Of a stretch of DNA of 64,000 nt, positions 15,960-23,724 are shown piece after piece. A program made the position numbers and the translations under genes. The stretch comes from Actinoplanes auranticolor (GTDB lineage: Bacteria; Actinomycetota; Actinomycetes; Mycobacteriales; Micromonosporaceae), in the NCBI RefSeq assembly GCF_018332655.1, contig NZ_BOQL01000022.1, forward strand, positions 1-64,000. The letters are read 5' to 3'. The stretch's first letter is position 1; the number at the start of each line of letters is the position of its first letter. Below the pieces are notes generated by a model. The model was given only the letters and a program-made list of their open reading frames with translations, ran no database searches and was not told the DNA's origin.

Positions 15960-15978
15960 TTAGGTAAGGCAACCCTCG
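15960..15978. promoter_or_regulatory. Candidate iron box between DUF1540 and the GH26-like gene
   Basis: TTAGGTAAGGCAACCCTCG matches 14 of 19 positions of the TTAGGTTAGGCTAACCTAA form of the iron box. It lies in an AT-richer divergent intergenic region, 105 bp from the DUF1540 start and 92 bp from the hydrolase start, so it could serve either promoter. Confidence 0.45.
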
Positions 15979-16070
15979 GTCGCGGCGGGTTGCCGGACTC
16001 GGCCCCGGCCACCCACCGGACCTGCCAGAATAGGGCAAAACGCACCGACCGTCCCGGAGGTCCGCGCCCG

Positions 16071-17183
16071 ATGGCCGACGAACGACCGCCCCGCAAGCGG
16101 CTGTGGCTCGGAGCCGGAGCGGCTCTGATTGCGCTCGCCGGCACCGCCATCGGCCTGACCTCGGAACGCAACGAGCCGGTCCCCGCGGTGTCGGCGACCC
16201 CCTCCGTTTCCGCCCCGTCTGCCTCCGCCGCCGCCGGCACTCGGTCGGCCCGGGCGCTGATCGGCCTGCCCCGCACGGACGGCACCTGGCCCGGCGCCAA
16301 CGGGATGTCCGGCGTCAACGGCGACCCCCTGTTCGACACGGCGCACGTCAGAAGGTTCTGCACCGCGCGCGGCCGGGCCTGCCGGGTCGCGCAGACCTAC
16401 ACGGACCGGACCTCGTGGGCGGCGATGACGGCGGGCTCGGGCTGGACGTTCGACCTGTTCTCGGACTTCGACGGCATGCTGGTGGTGTCGCAGGGCCTGG
16501 TGCCGATCGGCGCGAGCGCCGACCTGCCGGCCTGCGCGGCCGGCGACCACGACCAGGACTGGAAGAACTTCGGCTCGCTGATGACCCGGTACGGCCGCGG
16601 CGACTCCGTGGTGCGGCTGGGCTGGGAGTTCAACGAGAGAACGTCACCGTGGCGCGCCGACGACCCGAAGACCTGGATCGCCTGCTACCGCCGGGCCGCG
16701 ACGAACATCCGCGCGACGAACCCGGACGTGCTGCTGGACTGGACGATCAACGCCCACGGCACCCCGGCCGGGACCTGCGGCGGGGTGAGCACGAACTGCT
16801 ACCCGGGCGACGAGTACGTGGACATCATCGGCATCGACAACTACGACCACTATCCCTGGTCGCCCTCCAAGGCGGTGTTCGACAAGGCCGCGACGGACCC
16901 GGAGGGCCTGACGTGGCTGTACGACTTCGCCCGCCGGCGCGGCAAGCCGTTCTCGGTGGGCGAGTGGGGCGTGGTGCCGACGGGTGACGCCGGCAAGGAG
17001 AACCCGTCGTTCGTGACGTGGATGCACGAGTGGTTCGCGGCGCACGCCTCGAACCTGGCGTACGAGGCGTACTTCTCCGACTGCGGGGCGGGCGGGGTGC
17101 AGTCGAGTCTGTTCCGCACGGATGCAGCCTGTGTGAAAAACCTGAGGTCAGCGGCGATCTACCGCAAGCTCTACAGCGGGTAA
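16071..17183 (+). CDS. Secreted glycoside hydrolase, GH26-like (beta-mannanase type)
   Basis: A 370-residue protein with an N-terminal membrane/signal segment (RLWLGAGAALIALAGTAIGL) and a Ser/Ala/Pro linker up to about residue 60. The (beta/alpha)8 domain follows. The acid/base Glu is probably in VVRLGWEFNE near residue 190 and the nucleophile in FSVGEWGVVP near 300, with the intervening IIGIDNYDHYPWS strand, as in GH26. Activity on mannan or mixed-linkage glucan is inferred. The ATG has GGAGG ten bases upstream. The gene overlaps the end of the convergent MocR gene by 13 bases. Confidence 0.82.
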   Translation: MADERPPRKRLWLGAGAALIALAGTAIGLTSERNEPVPAVSATPSVSAPSASAAAGTRSARALIGLPRTDGTWPGANGMSGVNGDPLFDTAHVRRFCTARGRACRVAQTYTDRTSWAAMTAGSGWTFDLFSDFDGMLVVSQGLVPIGASADLPACAAGDHDQDWKNFGSLMTRYGRGDSVVRLGWEFNERTSPWRADDPKTWIACYRRAATNIRATNPDVLLDWTINAHGTPAGTCGGVSTNCYPGDEYVDIIGIDNYDHYPWSPSKAVFDKAATDPEGLTWLYDFARRRGKPFSVGEWGVVPTGDAGKENPSFVTWMHEWFAAHASNLAYEAYFSDCGAGGVQSSLFRTDAACVKNLRSAAIYRKLYSG

Positions 17184-18514
17184 CAGGATTGCAGCGCCGT
17201 CAGGGCGCCCGCGAAGGCGTGGTCGGCCGGACGTGCGTACCCGATCACCAGGCCACCCGCCGCCGGCCCGCCCGGTGCGCGGAAGTGACCCAGCCCGTGC
17301 AGTGCCAGACCCTGCTCCGCCGCCCGGGCGATGACGGCCGCCTCGTCGGGCACCGGGACGAGCGCGTGCAGCCCGGCCGAGATCCCGGTGACCGAGGCGC
17401 GCCCATCCAGCGCCGCCACCAGCAGGTCGCGCCGCTTGCGGTAGCGCAGCCGGGACCGCCGGATGTGCCGGTCGTACCCGCCACCGGCCAGGAACGTGGC
17501 CAGCGTCAGCTGCTCCAGCACCCCGGCGCCCCCGCCGCTGAGCCGTTTGGCCGCGATCACCGCGTCCAGCAACGCCGGCGGCACCGCGATCCAGCCCAGC
17601 CGCAGCCCCGGCGCGAGCGTCTTGCTCACCGTCCCCACGTAGGCCACCAGGTCCGGCGCGAGGCCCTGCAGCGCACCGATCGGGCGCCGGTCGTAGCGGA
17701 ACTCGCCGTCGTAGTCGTCCTCGATGACCACCGAGCCGGCGGCCCGGGCCCAGTCGAGCACCGCCGCCCGGCGCGCCGCCGACAGCGCCCCGCCCAGCGG
17801 GAACTGATGCGCCGGGGTCAGCAGCACCGCGGCGTCGTCGCCCAGCCGCGAGACGTCGGCACCGTCGGCGTCGACCGGCAGCACGGTCCCGGTCGGTGCC
17901 AGCACCTCCCGGTGCAACCGCAGGCCGTGTGACTCCACCGCGACGGAGCCGGGCGCCAGCGCGGTCGCCAGGAGATACAGCGCCTGGGTCGTGCCCGAGC
18001 AGATCACGAGATGCTCCGGCGAGGTGCGCACGCCGCGCACCCGGGCCAGGTACGCCGCCAGCACCGCTCGTAACCCGGGCAGTCCCCGCGGATCCGGGTA
18101 GCCGAGGGCCTCGGAAGGCGCCGCCGACAGCGCCGTCCGGGAGGCCCGCTGCCACGCCGCCCGCGGGAACGCCGACACGTCCGGCGCACCGGAGGTCAGA
18201 TCGAACAACGGCCGCGGCCGGACCGCCGGGGCCGGTACGGGCGCCGGACCGGGACCTCCGGCGGCCACCCGCGTCCCCGAACCCTGCCGGGCCACCAGCC
18301 AGCCCTCGGCCACCAGCTGCGCGTACGCGTCAGCCACCGTGTTGCGCGCCAGCCCCAGCTCCGCCGCCAGCACGCGGGAGGACGGCAGCCGTACCCCCGC
18401 CGCCAGGCGCCCGCCGGCCACGGCGGCCCGCAGCGCGTCCTCCAGCGCGGCCCGCCGGGGATGGCCGCGCACGTCGAGCAGGAGGTCGACCGAACTGGAC
18501 CAGGAGACAGACAT
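17171..18514 (-). CDS. MocR/PdxR-type regulator (GntR HTH fused to aminotransferase)
   Basis: A 447-residue protein. The GntR winged helix lies at residues about 15-80 (LPSSRVLAAELGLARNTVADAYAQL). A linker leads to a fold-type I aminotransferase domain with LGYPDPRGLPGLR, the PLP-phosphate region ICSGTTQALYLLA, VIEDDYDGEFRYD, and the PLP lysine in VGTVSKTLAPG near residue 298. MocR proteins use PLP as a sensor or cofactor and often control pyridoxal or amino-acid metabolism. It is divergent from the patatin gene across 57 bp, its most likely target. Confidence 0.92.
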   Translation of the reverse strand: MSVSWSSSVDLLLDVRGHPRRAALEDALRAAVAGGRLAAGVRLPSSRVLAAELGLARNTVADAYAQLVAEGWLVARQGSGTRVAAGGPGPAPVPAPAVRPRPLFDLTSGAPDVSAFPRAAWQRASRTALSAAPSEALGYPDPRGLPGLRAVLAAYLARVRGVRTSPEHLVICSGTTQALYLLATALAPGSVAVESHGLRLHREVLAPTGTVLPVDADGADVSRLGDDAAVLLTPAHQFPLGGALSAARRAAVLDWARAAGSVVIEDDYDGEFRYDRRPIGALQGLAPDLVAYVGTVSKTLAPGLRLGWIAVPPALLDAVIAAKRLSGGGAGVLEQLTLATFLAGGGYDRHIRRSRLRYRKRRDLLVAALDGRASVTGISAGLHALVPVPDEAAVIARAAEQGLALHGLGHFRAPGGPAAGGLVIGYARPADHAFAGALTALQSCYPL

Positions 18515-18571
18515 CGACCTGGATCGTAGGCGGCGGTGGCACAAACCGGATGGCGGTAGTAGAGAGGGCGC

Positions 18572-19405
18572 ATGGAGAAACGTGCACTGGTGCTCGGCGG
18601 TGGTGGCGTCACCGGCGTCGCGTGGGAGATCGGTCTGCTGCACGGCCTGGCCGAGCACGGTGTGGACCTCAGCACCGCCGACCTGTTCGTCGGCACGTCC
18701 GCCGGCTCGGTCGTGGCCGCCCAGCTCACCGGCGGCACCGGGATCGACGCTCTGTACGAACACGAGCTGGCCGACACCACCGGCGACACCGACGCCGTCA
18801 TCGGGGCCCGGGTGGTGCTCGGCTTCCTGCTGGCCGCGGTCTGGCCCGGCGACCGGGCCCGCGGCCGGGCCCGGCTGGGCCGCGCCGCCCTCAGAGCGCG
18901 CACGGTGCCCGAGCCGGTCCGGCGCGCGGCCATCGCCTCGCGGGTCAAGCGGGACGACTGGCCGGCCGCCCGGCTGCTCATCCCCGCGGTCGAGGCACGG
19001 ACCGGCGCGGTCGAGGTCTTCGACAGCGCGAGCGGCGCCTCCCTGATCGACGCGGTCGCCGCTAGCTGCGCCGTGCCCCTGGTGTGGCCGCCGATGACCG
19101 TCGGCGAGCGGCGCTATGTCGACGGTGGCGTGCGGTCCGTGGCCAACGTCGACCTCGCCCGCGGCTACGAGCGGGTCGTGGTGATCGCCCCGCTGACCGC
19201 CGCCGCCCGGCGCGCGGACCGGCCGGCCGCGCAGGCTGCCGCGCTGGGCCCGGGTGTGCGTACCGCCGTCGTCAGCCCGACCGACGCGGCGCTGACGGCG
19301 ATCGGCCGCAACCCGCTCGATCCCTCGCGGCGCGCGCCCGCGGCGCGGGCCGGGCGCGCGCAGGCCGCCGAGGTGATCGAGCGGGTCCGGGCCGCCTGGG
19401 GTTAG
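18572..19405 (+). CDS. Patatin-like phospholipase
   Basis: A 277-residue protein starting with the patatin oxyanion glycines (LVLGGGGVTGVAWEIG). The nucleophile motif GTSAGS has its Ser near residue 43, and the catalytic-dyad Asp is in YVDGGVRS near residue 184. There is no signal peptide, so it is probably a cytoplasmic or membrane-associated acyl hydrolase. It is divergent from the MocR regulator and convergent with the next secreted-protein gene (4-base overlap). The lipid substrate is unknown. Confidence 0.92.
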   Translation: MEKRALVLGGGGVTGVAWEIGLLHGLAEHGVDLSTADLFVGTSAGSVVAAQLTGGTGIDALYEHELADTTGDTDAVIGARVVLGFLLAAVWPGDRARGRARLGRAALRARTVPEPVRRAAIASRVKRDDWPAARLLIPAVEARTGAVEVFDSASGASLIDAVAASCAVPLVWPPMTVGERRYVDGGVRSVANVDLARGYERVVVIAPLTAAARRADRPAAQAAALGPGVRTAVVSPTDAALTAIGRNPLDPSRRAPAARAGRAQAAEVIERVRAAWG

Positions 19406-20037
19406 CCCAGCCCGACGCCGTTGTCGCCGACAGGCAGGGAACGGCCCTTCTTGTCGTACGCCTTCAGGTCGCTGATCATGCCGGCCGCCGGGTCGAACCA
19501 GAAGAACTTGACCGTCGCGTCGGCACTCCACGGGGCCTGCCGGGCCGTGACGGTACGACCACCGATCCGCGCGGTGATCTTCGCGGCGGGTCCCGCGTAG
19601 TAGCCGAACGACGGCGACGGCCGGCCGTCGATCTCCATACCGCCCTGCACGGCGTGGAAGCCGGGGACCCGGTCCGGTCCCTCGGTCTCGTTAGCGACGA
19701 CGACGCCGGTGACCGTGCCGTCACCGCGCCGCAGTCCGGCCATCACACCGAACCGCGTGCCGGGCAGCGCCTTCTCCTCGATCGCCACCGCGTAGATCAC
19801 CCAGCCCCCGTCCTTGGCGCGGTATCCGGTGTCGACCACGGCACCGAGCTGCCGGTGGACGGGCTCGGCCGGAGGGGCCGGAGCGGCCGGAGCGGAGGCC
19901 GGGGCGGACGCGGCGGTGACCGGCTTCGGTGCGGGCTTGCGCTGCGCGGCGCTGGCAGCCACCGCGCCCGTCACCACCACGGCGGCGGCCGTACCGGTCA
20001 CGGCCAAGGTGAGCATCGATCGGCGGGACAGTCCCAT
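19402..20037 (-). CDS. Exported protein, paralog of the sigma-operon membrane protein's outer domain
   Basis: A 211-residue protein with a twin-arginine-like signal (LSRRSMLTLAVTG) and a Pro/Ala-rich linker to about residue 60. The rest aligns along its length with the extracellular part of the gene 3' of the sigma factor: VVDTG, the P-T-FG segment, NE.EG.DR.PGFHA, P.FGYY.G.AAKIT, GRTV.A.QA.WS, FWF, AYD..GR.LP. No named domain is recognised. The gene is read from the left half of the bidirectional ECF promoter, so the sigma factor should control it. It could be a soluble competitor or co-sensor of the membrane protein's ligand. Confidence 0.85.
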   Translation of the reverse strand: MGLSRRSMLTLAVTGTAAAVVVTGAVAASAAQRKPAPKPVTAASAPASAPAAPAPPAEPVHRQLGAVVDTGYRAKDGGWVIYAVAIEEKALPGTRFGVMAGLRRGDGTVTGVVVANETEGPDRVPGFHAVQGGMEIDGRPSPSFGYYAGPAAKITARIGGRTVTARQAPWSADATVKFFWFDPAAGMISDLKAYDKKGRSLPVGDNGVGLG

Positions 20038-20083
20038 TGCGTGACTCCATCAGGATGTGCGGATGGTGCATGACGCAGACCGA

Positions 20084-20136
20084 GACGGGCCGACGCGGGG
20101 AAAGGTTGCTGCAACCTTTCCGGACCCTCACCCGTC
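20084..20136. promoter_or_regulatory. Symmetric bidirectional ECF promoter
   Basis: A 23-bp palindrome (11-bp arms GGAAAGGTTGC and its complement, one centre base, 20100-20122) contains GCAACC on both strands. On the plus strand GCAACC (20111-20116) is followed by exactly 16 bp and CGTC (20133-20136). On the minus strand GCAACC (20109-20104) is followed by exactly 16 bp and CGTC (20087-20084). This is a typical ECF -35/-10 pattern in each direction, pointing at the sigma gene and at the exported paralog. Confidence 0.85.
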
Positions 20137-20145
20137 TTGGCCGTC

Positions 20146-20658
20146 GTGGGAGTGAGAGGCGACGATGAGTTCGTCGAGTTCGCGCAGGCGAACTCGGCCC
20201 GGCTGCAGCGCGCCGCGTACCTGCTGACCGGTGACCGGCACCAGGCCGAGGACGCGGCCCAGGCCGCCCTGGTCCGGGTGTACGCGACCTGGGGCCGGGT
20301 GCGCCGCAAGGACCCGTACGCGTACGCCCGCACGGTCCTGGCCAACCTCGTCACGGACCAGTGGCGCCGCCCGATCCGCGAGTACGCGACCGAGGAGCTC
20401 CCGGAACGTCCACTGCCCCGGGACCTGGCCGACGAGGTCACCCGGCGCCGCTGGCTGATCGGCGCTCTGCAGACGCTGTCACCGCGCGAACGCACCGTGG
20501 TCGTGCTCCGGCACTTCTTCGACGCGACCGAGGTGGACGTGGCCCGTGAGCTCAATCTGTCCCTCGGCACGGTCAAGAGCCTCAACTCCCGGGCCCTGGC
20601 CAAGCTGCGGGTCTCCATCCCGTCACCCCGGCGCGCGGAAAGCGGAGTACGCCCGTGA
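20146..20658 (+). CDS. ECF RNA polymerase sigma factor, SigE family
   Basis: A protein of about 170 residues. Region 2 is ARLQRAAYLLTGDRHQAEDAAQAALVR (written here as a span, roughly residues 15-42). The linker is followed by region 4 with LSPRERTVVVLRHFFD and the HTH VARELNLSLGTVKSLNSRAL. The predicted start of transcription (about 20143-20146) makes the TTG at 20137 too early. I chose the GTG at 20146, which would be leaderless; the GTG at 20152 is also possible. The stop overlaps the next gene by GTGA. The promoter matches the ECF type it should recognise, so positive autoregulation is likely. Confidence 0.92.
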   Translation: MGVRGDDEFVEFAQANSARLQRAAYLLTGDRHQAEDAAQAALVRVYATWGRVRRKDPYAYARTVLANLVTDQWRRPIREYATEELPERPLPRDLADEVTRRRWLIGALQTLSPRERTVVVLRHFFDATEVDVARELNLSLGTVKSLNSRALAKLRVSIPSPRRAESGVRP

Positions 20659-21428
20659 ACGACCTCGATGATCTGAGAGACGCCATGCACTCGACGCCGG
20701 GCTTCGAGCCGAAGCCGCTCGACATCGCCGCGGTGATGACCGCGGGTGGCCGGTTGCGCCGCCGGCGCCGGGCCGCGGTCGGCGCGGCCTCGGGGCTGAC
20801 GGTGCTGGCCCTGCTCGTAGGCGGCTTCCAGCTGGTCCGCCCGGAGGGCTCGCCGGCGCCGGATGTCGCCGCCGCGGGTCAGCCGTCGGGCGCCGCGCCG
20901 GCGAAGACCGCTGACCCGTCCGCCACCGCGGTCGAGGAGAATCCGGACGAGCCGATCACCTCCACGCCGTTCGGCGACGTCGTCGACACCGGGATCAAGG
21001 TCGGCGGGCTGGACCGGCTGCTCTGGATGCAGCGGGTCGACGAGCCGGAGCTGCCCGACACGACGTTCGGCATCGCCACCGGCTGGCGCACCACCGCCGG
21101 TGAGTTCGTCGTCGACATCGTGAACAACGAGGTGGAGGGCTCGGACCGGGCCCCGGGCTTCCACGCCCTGCAGATGGCGATGGTCGTCAACGACAATCCG
21201 ACCCCCGCCTTCGGCTACTACGTCGGTGATGCGGCGAAGATCACCGTGGTGGCGAACGGCCGGACAGTCCGGGCGGAACAGGCCGTCTGGAGCGAGGACC
21301 GGTCGATCGTGCTCTTCTGGTTCCCCCTGAACAAGGTCAAACCGGCCAGCCGGGTCGGCCAGGCGACCGCGTACGACGACAACGGCCGCAAGCTGCCGGC
21401 CGGCAATGCCACCTTCGGCGTGGGGTAA
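20655..21428 (+). CDS. Membrane protein of the sigma operon, putative anti-sigma/sensor
   Basis: A 257-residue protein: about 35 cytoplasmic residues with a basic stop (RLRRRRR), one membrane helix near 41-62 (GLTVLALLVGGFQLV), a Pro/Ala/Thr linker, then an exported domain of about 160 residues. The cytoplasmic part is too short for a classical zinc anti-sigma domain and lacks HxxxCxxC. Its position, coupled by GTGA to an ECF sigma gene, suggests a sigma-binding membrane partner. The outer domain is the paralog of the divergent exported protein. Confidence 0.8.
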   Translation: MNDLDDLRDAMHSTPGFEPKPLDIAAVMTAGGRLRRRRRAAVGAASGLTVLALLVGGFQLVRPEGSPAPDVAAAGQPSGAAPAKTADPSATAVEENPDEPITSTPFGDVVDTGIKVGGLDRLLWMQRVDEPELPDTTFGIATGWRTTAGEFVVDIVNNEVEGSDRAPGFHALQMAMVVNDNPTPAFGYYVGDAAKITVVANGRTVRAEQAVWSEDRSIVLFWFPLNKVKPASRVGQATAYDDNGRKLPAGNATFGVG

Positions 21429-21467
21429 GTCTGTCCCCGTTCATGATCATCGGGTTTACTGCAGTAC

Positions 21468-22067
21468 ATGAGCATCATCTCCCCCGGGTTCGGCGGGCGG
21501 CGCCGCTCCTCGCAACCCGACCTGCCGCCCGGGCAGTACCTCACCCATGACTTCCCGGTGCTCTCGGCCGGACCGACGCCGCGGATCCCGCTCGACCGCT
21601 GGCAGTTCACGGTCACGGACGAGACCGGCGCCAAGCACAGCTGGTCCTGGCAGGAGTTCCAGGCGTTGCCGGCCGAGGACGTCACGGTCGACATCCACTG
21701 CGTCACCAAATGGTCCAAACTGGGCACCACCTGGCGCGGCGTCTCGATCGACACTCTCTTCGAGAACATCGAGACCACCGCCGACTACACGATGGTGCAC
21801 GGCTACGGCGGCTACACGACGAACGTGCCGCTGGAGGACCTGCTCGACGGCAAGGCCTGGGTGGCGTACCAGTTCGACGGCGAGCCGCTCGCGCCGGAGC
21901 ACGGCGGCCCGGCCCGGCTGGTCGTCCCGCACCTGTACTTCTGGAAATCGGCCAAGTGGGTCAACGGCATCGAGATGCTCCAGCAGGACGAGCCGGGCTT
22001 CTGGGAAGAAGCCGGCTACCACATGTACGGAGACCCCTGGCGCGAACAGCGTTACCAGGGCGACTGA
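21468..22067 (+). CDS. Sulfite-oxidase-like molybdopterin oxidoreductase
   Basis: A 199-residue protein of the oxidoreductase molybdopterin-binding (SUOX/YedY) fold. The molybdenum-coordinating Cys is in VDIHCVTKWSK near residue 79. Other family marks are TWRGVSIDTLF, MVHGYGGYTTNVPLEDL, PEHGGPARLVVPHLYFWKSAKWV and the C-terminal GFWEEAGYHMYGDPW. It lacks the dimerisation domain and signal peptide of classical sulfite oxidases, so it is the compact cytoplasmic type. It is first in an operon with a ferredoxin-reductase-like flavoprotein that could be its redox partner. Confidence 0.92.
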   Translation: MSIISPGFGGRRRSSQPDLPPGQYLTHDFPVLSAGPTPRIPLDRWQFTVTDETGAKHSWSWQEFQALPAEDVTVDIHCVTKWSKLGTTWRGVSIDTLFENIETTADYTMVHGYGGYTTNVPLEDLLDGKAWVAYQFDGEPLAPEHGGPARLVVPHLYFWKSAKWVNGIEMLQQDEPGFWEEAGYHMYGDPWREQRYQGD

Positions 22068-22089
22068 GCCACCCCGCGGCGGAAGAACC

Positions 22090-22131
22090 ATGACAAATCG
22101 ACTGAGCCACCCCGCGGCGGAAAACCCATGA
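22090..22131 (+). CDS. Repeat-borne micro-ORF 1 (13 codons)
   Basis: The ATG in repeat unit 1 opens MTNRLSHPAAENP and stops at a TGA that overlaps the ATG of unit 2. Its GGCGGAA leader is the same as that of the downstream reductase. It may simply pass ribosomes along to the reductase. Confidence 0.3.
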   Translation: MTNRLSHPAAENP

Positions 22132-22169
22132 CAAATCGACTGAGCCACCCCGCGGCGGAAAACCCATGA
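22128..22169 (+). CDS. Repeat-borne micro-ORF 2 (13 codons)
   Basis: Encodes the same 13-residue peptide as micro-ORF 1. Its TGA overlaps the reductase start (ATGA at 22166-22169), so translation could run stop-to-start through both micro-ORFs into the reductase. Confidence 0.3.
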   Translation: MTNRLSHPAAENP

Positions 22170-22903
22170 CAAATCGTCGATTGACCTGGCGGGCCGCCGT
22201 ATTGGAGGCGGCCCGGCAGGAGACGCCAAGCGCCCGGACCCTGGTGCTGCGGGTGCCGGACTGGCCGGGGCATCTGTCCGGGCAGCACGTCGACGTGCGG
22301 CTCACCGCCCCGGACGGCTACTCGGCCCAGCGCAGCTACTCGATCGCCTCGGCCTGGCAGGACGGCGGCACGGTCGAGCTGACCGTGCAGCGCGTGGAGG
22401 ACGGCGAGGTCTCCTCCTACCTGACCGACGACCTGCAGGTGGGCCAGCCGCTGGAGCTGCGCGGCCCGGTCGGCGGCTGGTTCGTGTGGCGCAACGCTCC
22501 CCCGCCGGTGCTGCTGGTGGCCGGCGGCTCGGGCGTCGTACCGCTGATGGCGATGATCCGGGCCCGCGGCGACGTACGCGGCCGGCAACCGTTCCGGCTG
22601 ATCTACTCGGTCCGCACCCCGCAGGACGCGCTGTACGTCAACGAGCTGGCCCGCCGGGTCCGCGACGACCCGGGGCTGGACGTCCGTTTCGTCTACACCC
22701 GCAAGGCCCCCGACGGCTGGCCCGATCCGCCGGGCCGGCTCACCGTGGCGACGATCAACACCTACGGCTGGCCGCCGGACTTCGCGCCGGACGTGTTCGT
22801 CTGCGGCCCGACGTCGTTCGTGGAGGCGGCGGCCGACATCCTCGTCGCGCTGGGGCACGACCCGAAGAAGATCCGCACGGAACGATTCGGAGGGACCTCA
22901 TGA
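22166..22903 (+). CDS. FAD/NAD(P)-binding oxidoreductase (ferredoxin-reductase family)
   Basis: A 245-residue flavoprotein. The FAD-binding barrel has SGQHVDVRL and RSYSIAS (the RxYS motif, near residue 52). The nucleotide domain has VLLVAGGSGVVPLMAM and FVCGPTSFVEAAA. There is no iron-sulfur domain. Electrons would pass from NAD(P)H through FAD to the molybdopterin protein encoded upstream; that pairing is inferred from the operon. The first four residues (MTNR) are also the start of the repeat-borne micro-ORFs. Confidence 0.92.
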   Translation: MTNRRLTWRAAVLEAARQETPSARTLVLRVPDWPGHLSGQHVDVRLTAPDGYSAQRSYSIASAWQDGGTVELTVQRVEDGEVSSYLTDDLQVGQPLELRGPVGGWFVWRNAPPPVLLVAGGSGVVPLMAMIRARGDVRGRQPFRLIYSVRTPQDALYVNELARRVRDDPGLDVRFVYTRKAPDGWPDPPGRLTVATINTYGWPPDFAPDVFVCGPTSFVEAAADILVALGHDPKKIRTERFGGTS

Positions 22904-23187
22904 GCGAGCACGAGCTGGACGGCAACGCGATGGCCGGGGATCTGCGCGAGGTCTTCGCGGTCGACGTGACCACGGCGGTGGCCACCTGCGGCGGGTGCGG
23001 CGAGCCCAGCGTCGTCGCGCGGCTGCGGGTGTGGGGGCCGGCGCCCGGTCTCGTGGCCCGCTGCCCGTCCTGCGACGACGTGGTGCTGCGGCTGGTCCGC
23101 GGCCCCGAGCGGGCCTGGCTGGATCTGCGTGGTGCGGTCAGCCTGCAGGTCGCGATGCCCCCGCTGAGCACCGTCGCCGAGGGCTGA
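22900..23187 (+). CDS. DUF6510 family protein (zinc-ribbon-like)
   Basis: A 95-residue protein with ATCGGCGEPSVV and ARCPSCDDVVLRLV, two CxxC knuckles about 31 residues apart that probably bind zinc. DUF6510 genes often follow molybdopterin oxidoreductase and reductase genes in actinobacteria. The start overlaps the reductase stop (ATGA), so it belongs to that operon. Function unknown; it may help assemble or couple the redox pair. Confidence 0.85.
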   Translation: MSEHELDGNAMAGDLREVFAVDVTTAVATCGGCGEPSVVARLRVWGPAPGLVARCPSCDDVVLRLVRGPERAWLDLRGAVSLQVAMPPLSTVAEG

Positions 23188-23193
23188 CCCGGC

Positions 23194-23592
23194 TCAGTCC
23201 CGGAAGGTGCGGCGCAGCCGCTCGGCCAGCCCGAGCGGGCGGGGTGCGGTGGCGATCCGGTCGCTGCGGGGCGGCACGCCGGTCGGCGTCGTGGGCCGGG
23301 AACGGCCGATCGGCTGGTCGTAGTCGGCGGCGGCGATCGCGTCGATGATCTGGTCGTCGGTGAAGTTCTCCGAGCCGGGGATGGACGACACGAAGCCGAC
23401 CAGGACGCCGTTGCGCATCACCTGGGCCTCGAGCCCGGCCGTGCCGTCGTTGTCCCAGACCGCCTCGCGCCCGTCGGGCAGCGCGACCCGGATGCCGTAC
23501 TGGGTGATGCCGGCGTGCGGCAGCTTCACATGGGCGAAGACGTTACGTCCGCGCAGTGTCTCGACGACTCTCCGGGCCCGTTGCTCATCCAT
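23194..23592 (-). CDS. Conserved hypothetical protein
   Basis: A 132-residue cytoplasmic protein without a named domain that I recognise. It has an alpha/beta first part (VVETLRGRNVFAHVKLP, ITQYGIRVALPDGREAVWDND, VLVGFVSSIPG), an acidic segment with FTDDQIIDAIAAADY, and a Pro/Arg-rich tail ending LAERLRRTFRD. I chose the ATG at 23592; the frame above it has no good ribosome site. It is convergent with the DUF6510 gene. Confidence 0.75.
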   Translation of the reverse strand: MDEQRARRVVETLRGRNVFAHVKLPHAGITQYGIRVALPDGREAVWDNDGTAGLEAQVMRNGVLVGFVSSIPGSENFTDDQIIDAIAAADYDQPIGRSRPTTPTGVPPRSDRIATAPRPLGLAERLRRTFRD

Positions 23593-23724
23593 GCGGGCGA
23601 CGCTAACGCGGATAACTGAGCGCACGCTGAAGACCGACTGTGGCGCCGGTGAAAGTTCGTCGCTGTGCGCACATGGAGCATGACCGCATGACCGCATGAC
23701 ATAGATGCAGCTCACATCGACGGA

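Larger units (their letters stand above)
22061..22174 (+). repeat. Three tandem 38-bp repeats spanning a stop/RBS/start junction
   Basis: Units at 22061-22098, 22099-22136 and 22137-22174. Units 2 and 3 are identical, and unit 1 differs at one or two positions (GAAGAACC instead of GAAAACCC). Each begins CGACTGAGCC and ends ATGACAAAT. The first contains the stop of the molybdopterin gene and the third contains the start of the FAD-reductase gene, so the intergenic junction was amplified. Confidence 0.95.

Noticed and set aside
20137-20139. TTG start for the ECF sigma gene
   Set aside because: It is only one base after the CGTC element and thus upstream of the expected transcript start.
22061-22174. 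CRISPR-like array
   Set aside because: The units are contiguous with no spacers and contain a gene junction, so it is a tandem duplication.
23677-23701. Tandem CATGACCG repeat
   Set aside because: Only about two and a half 8-bp units, with no dyad or gene relation; too short to call a feature.
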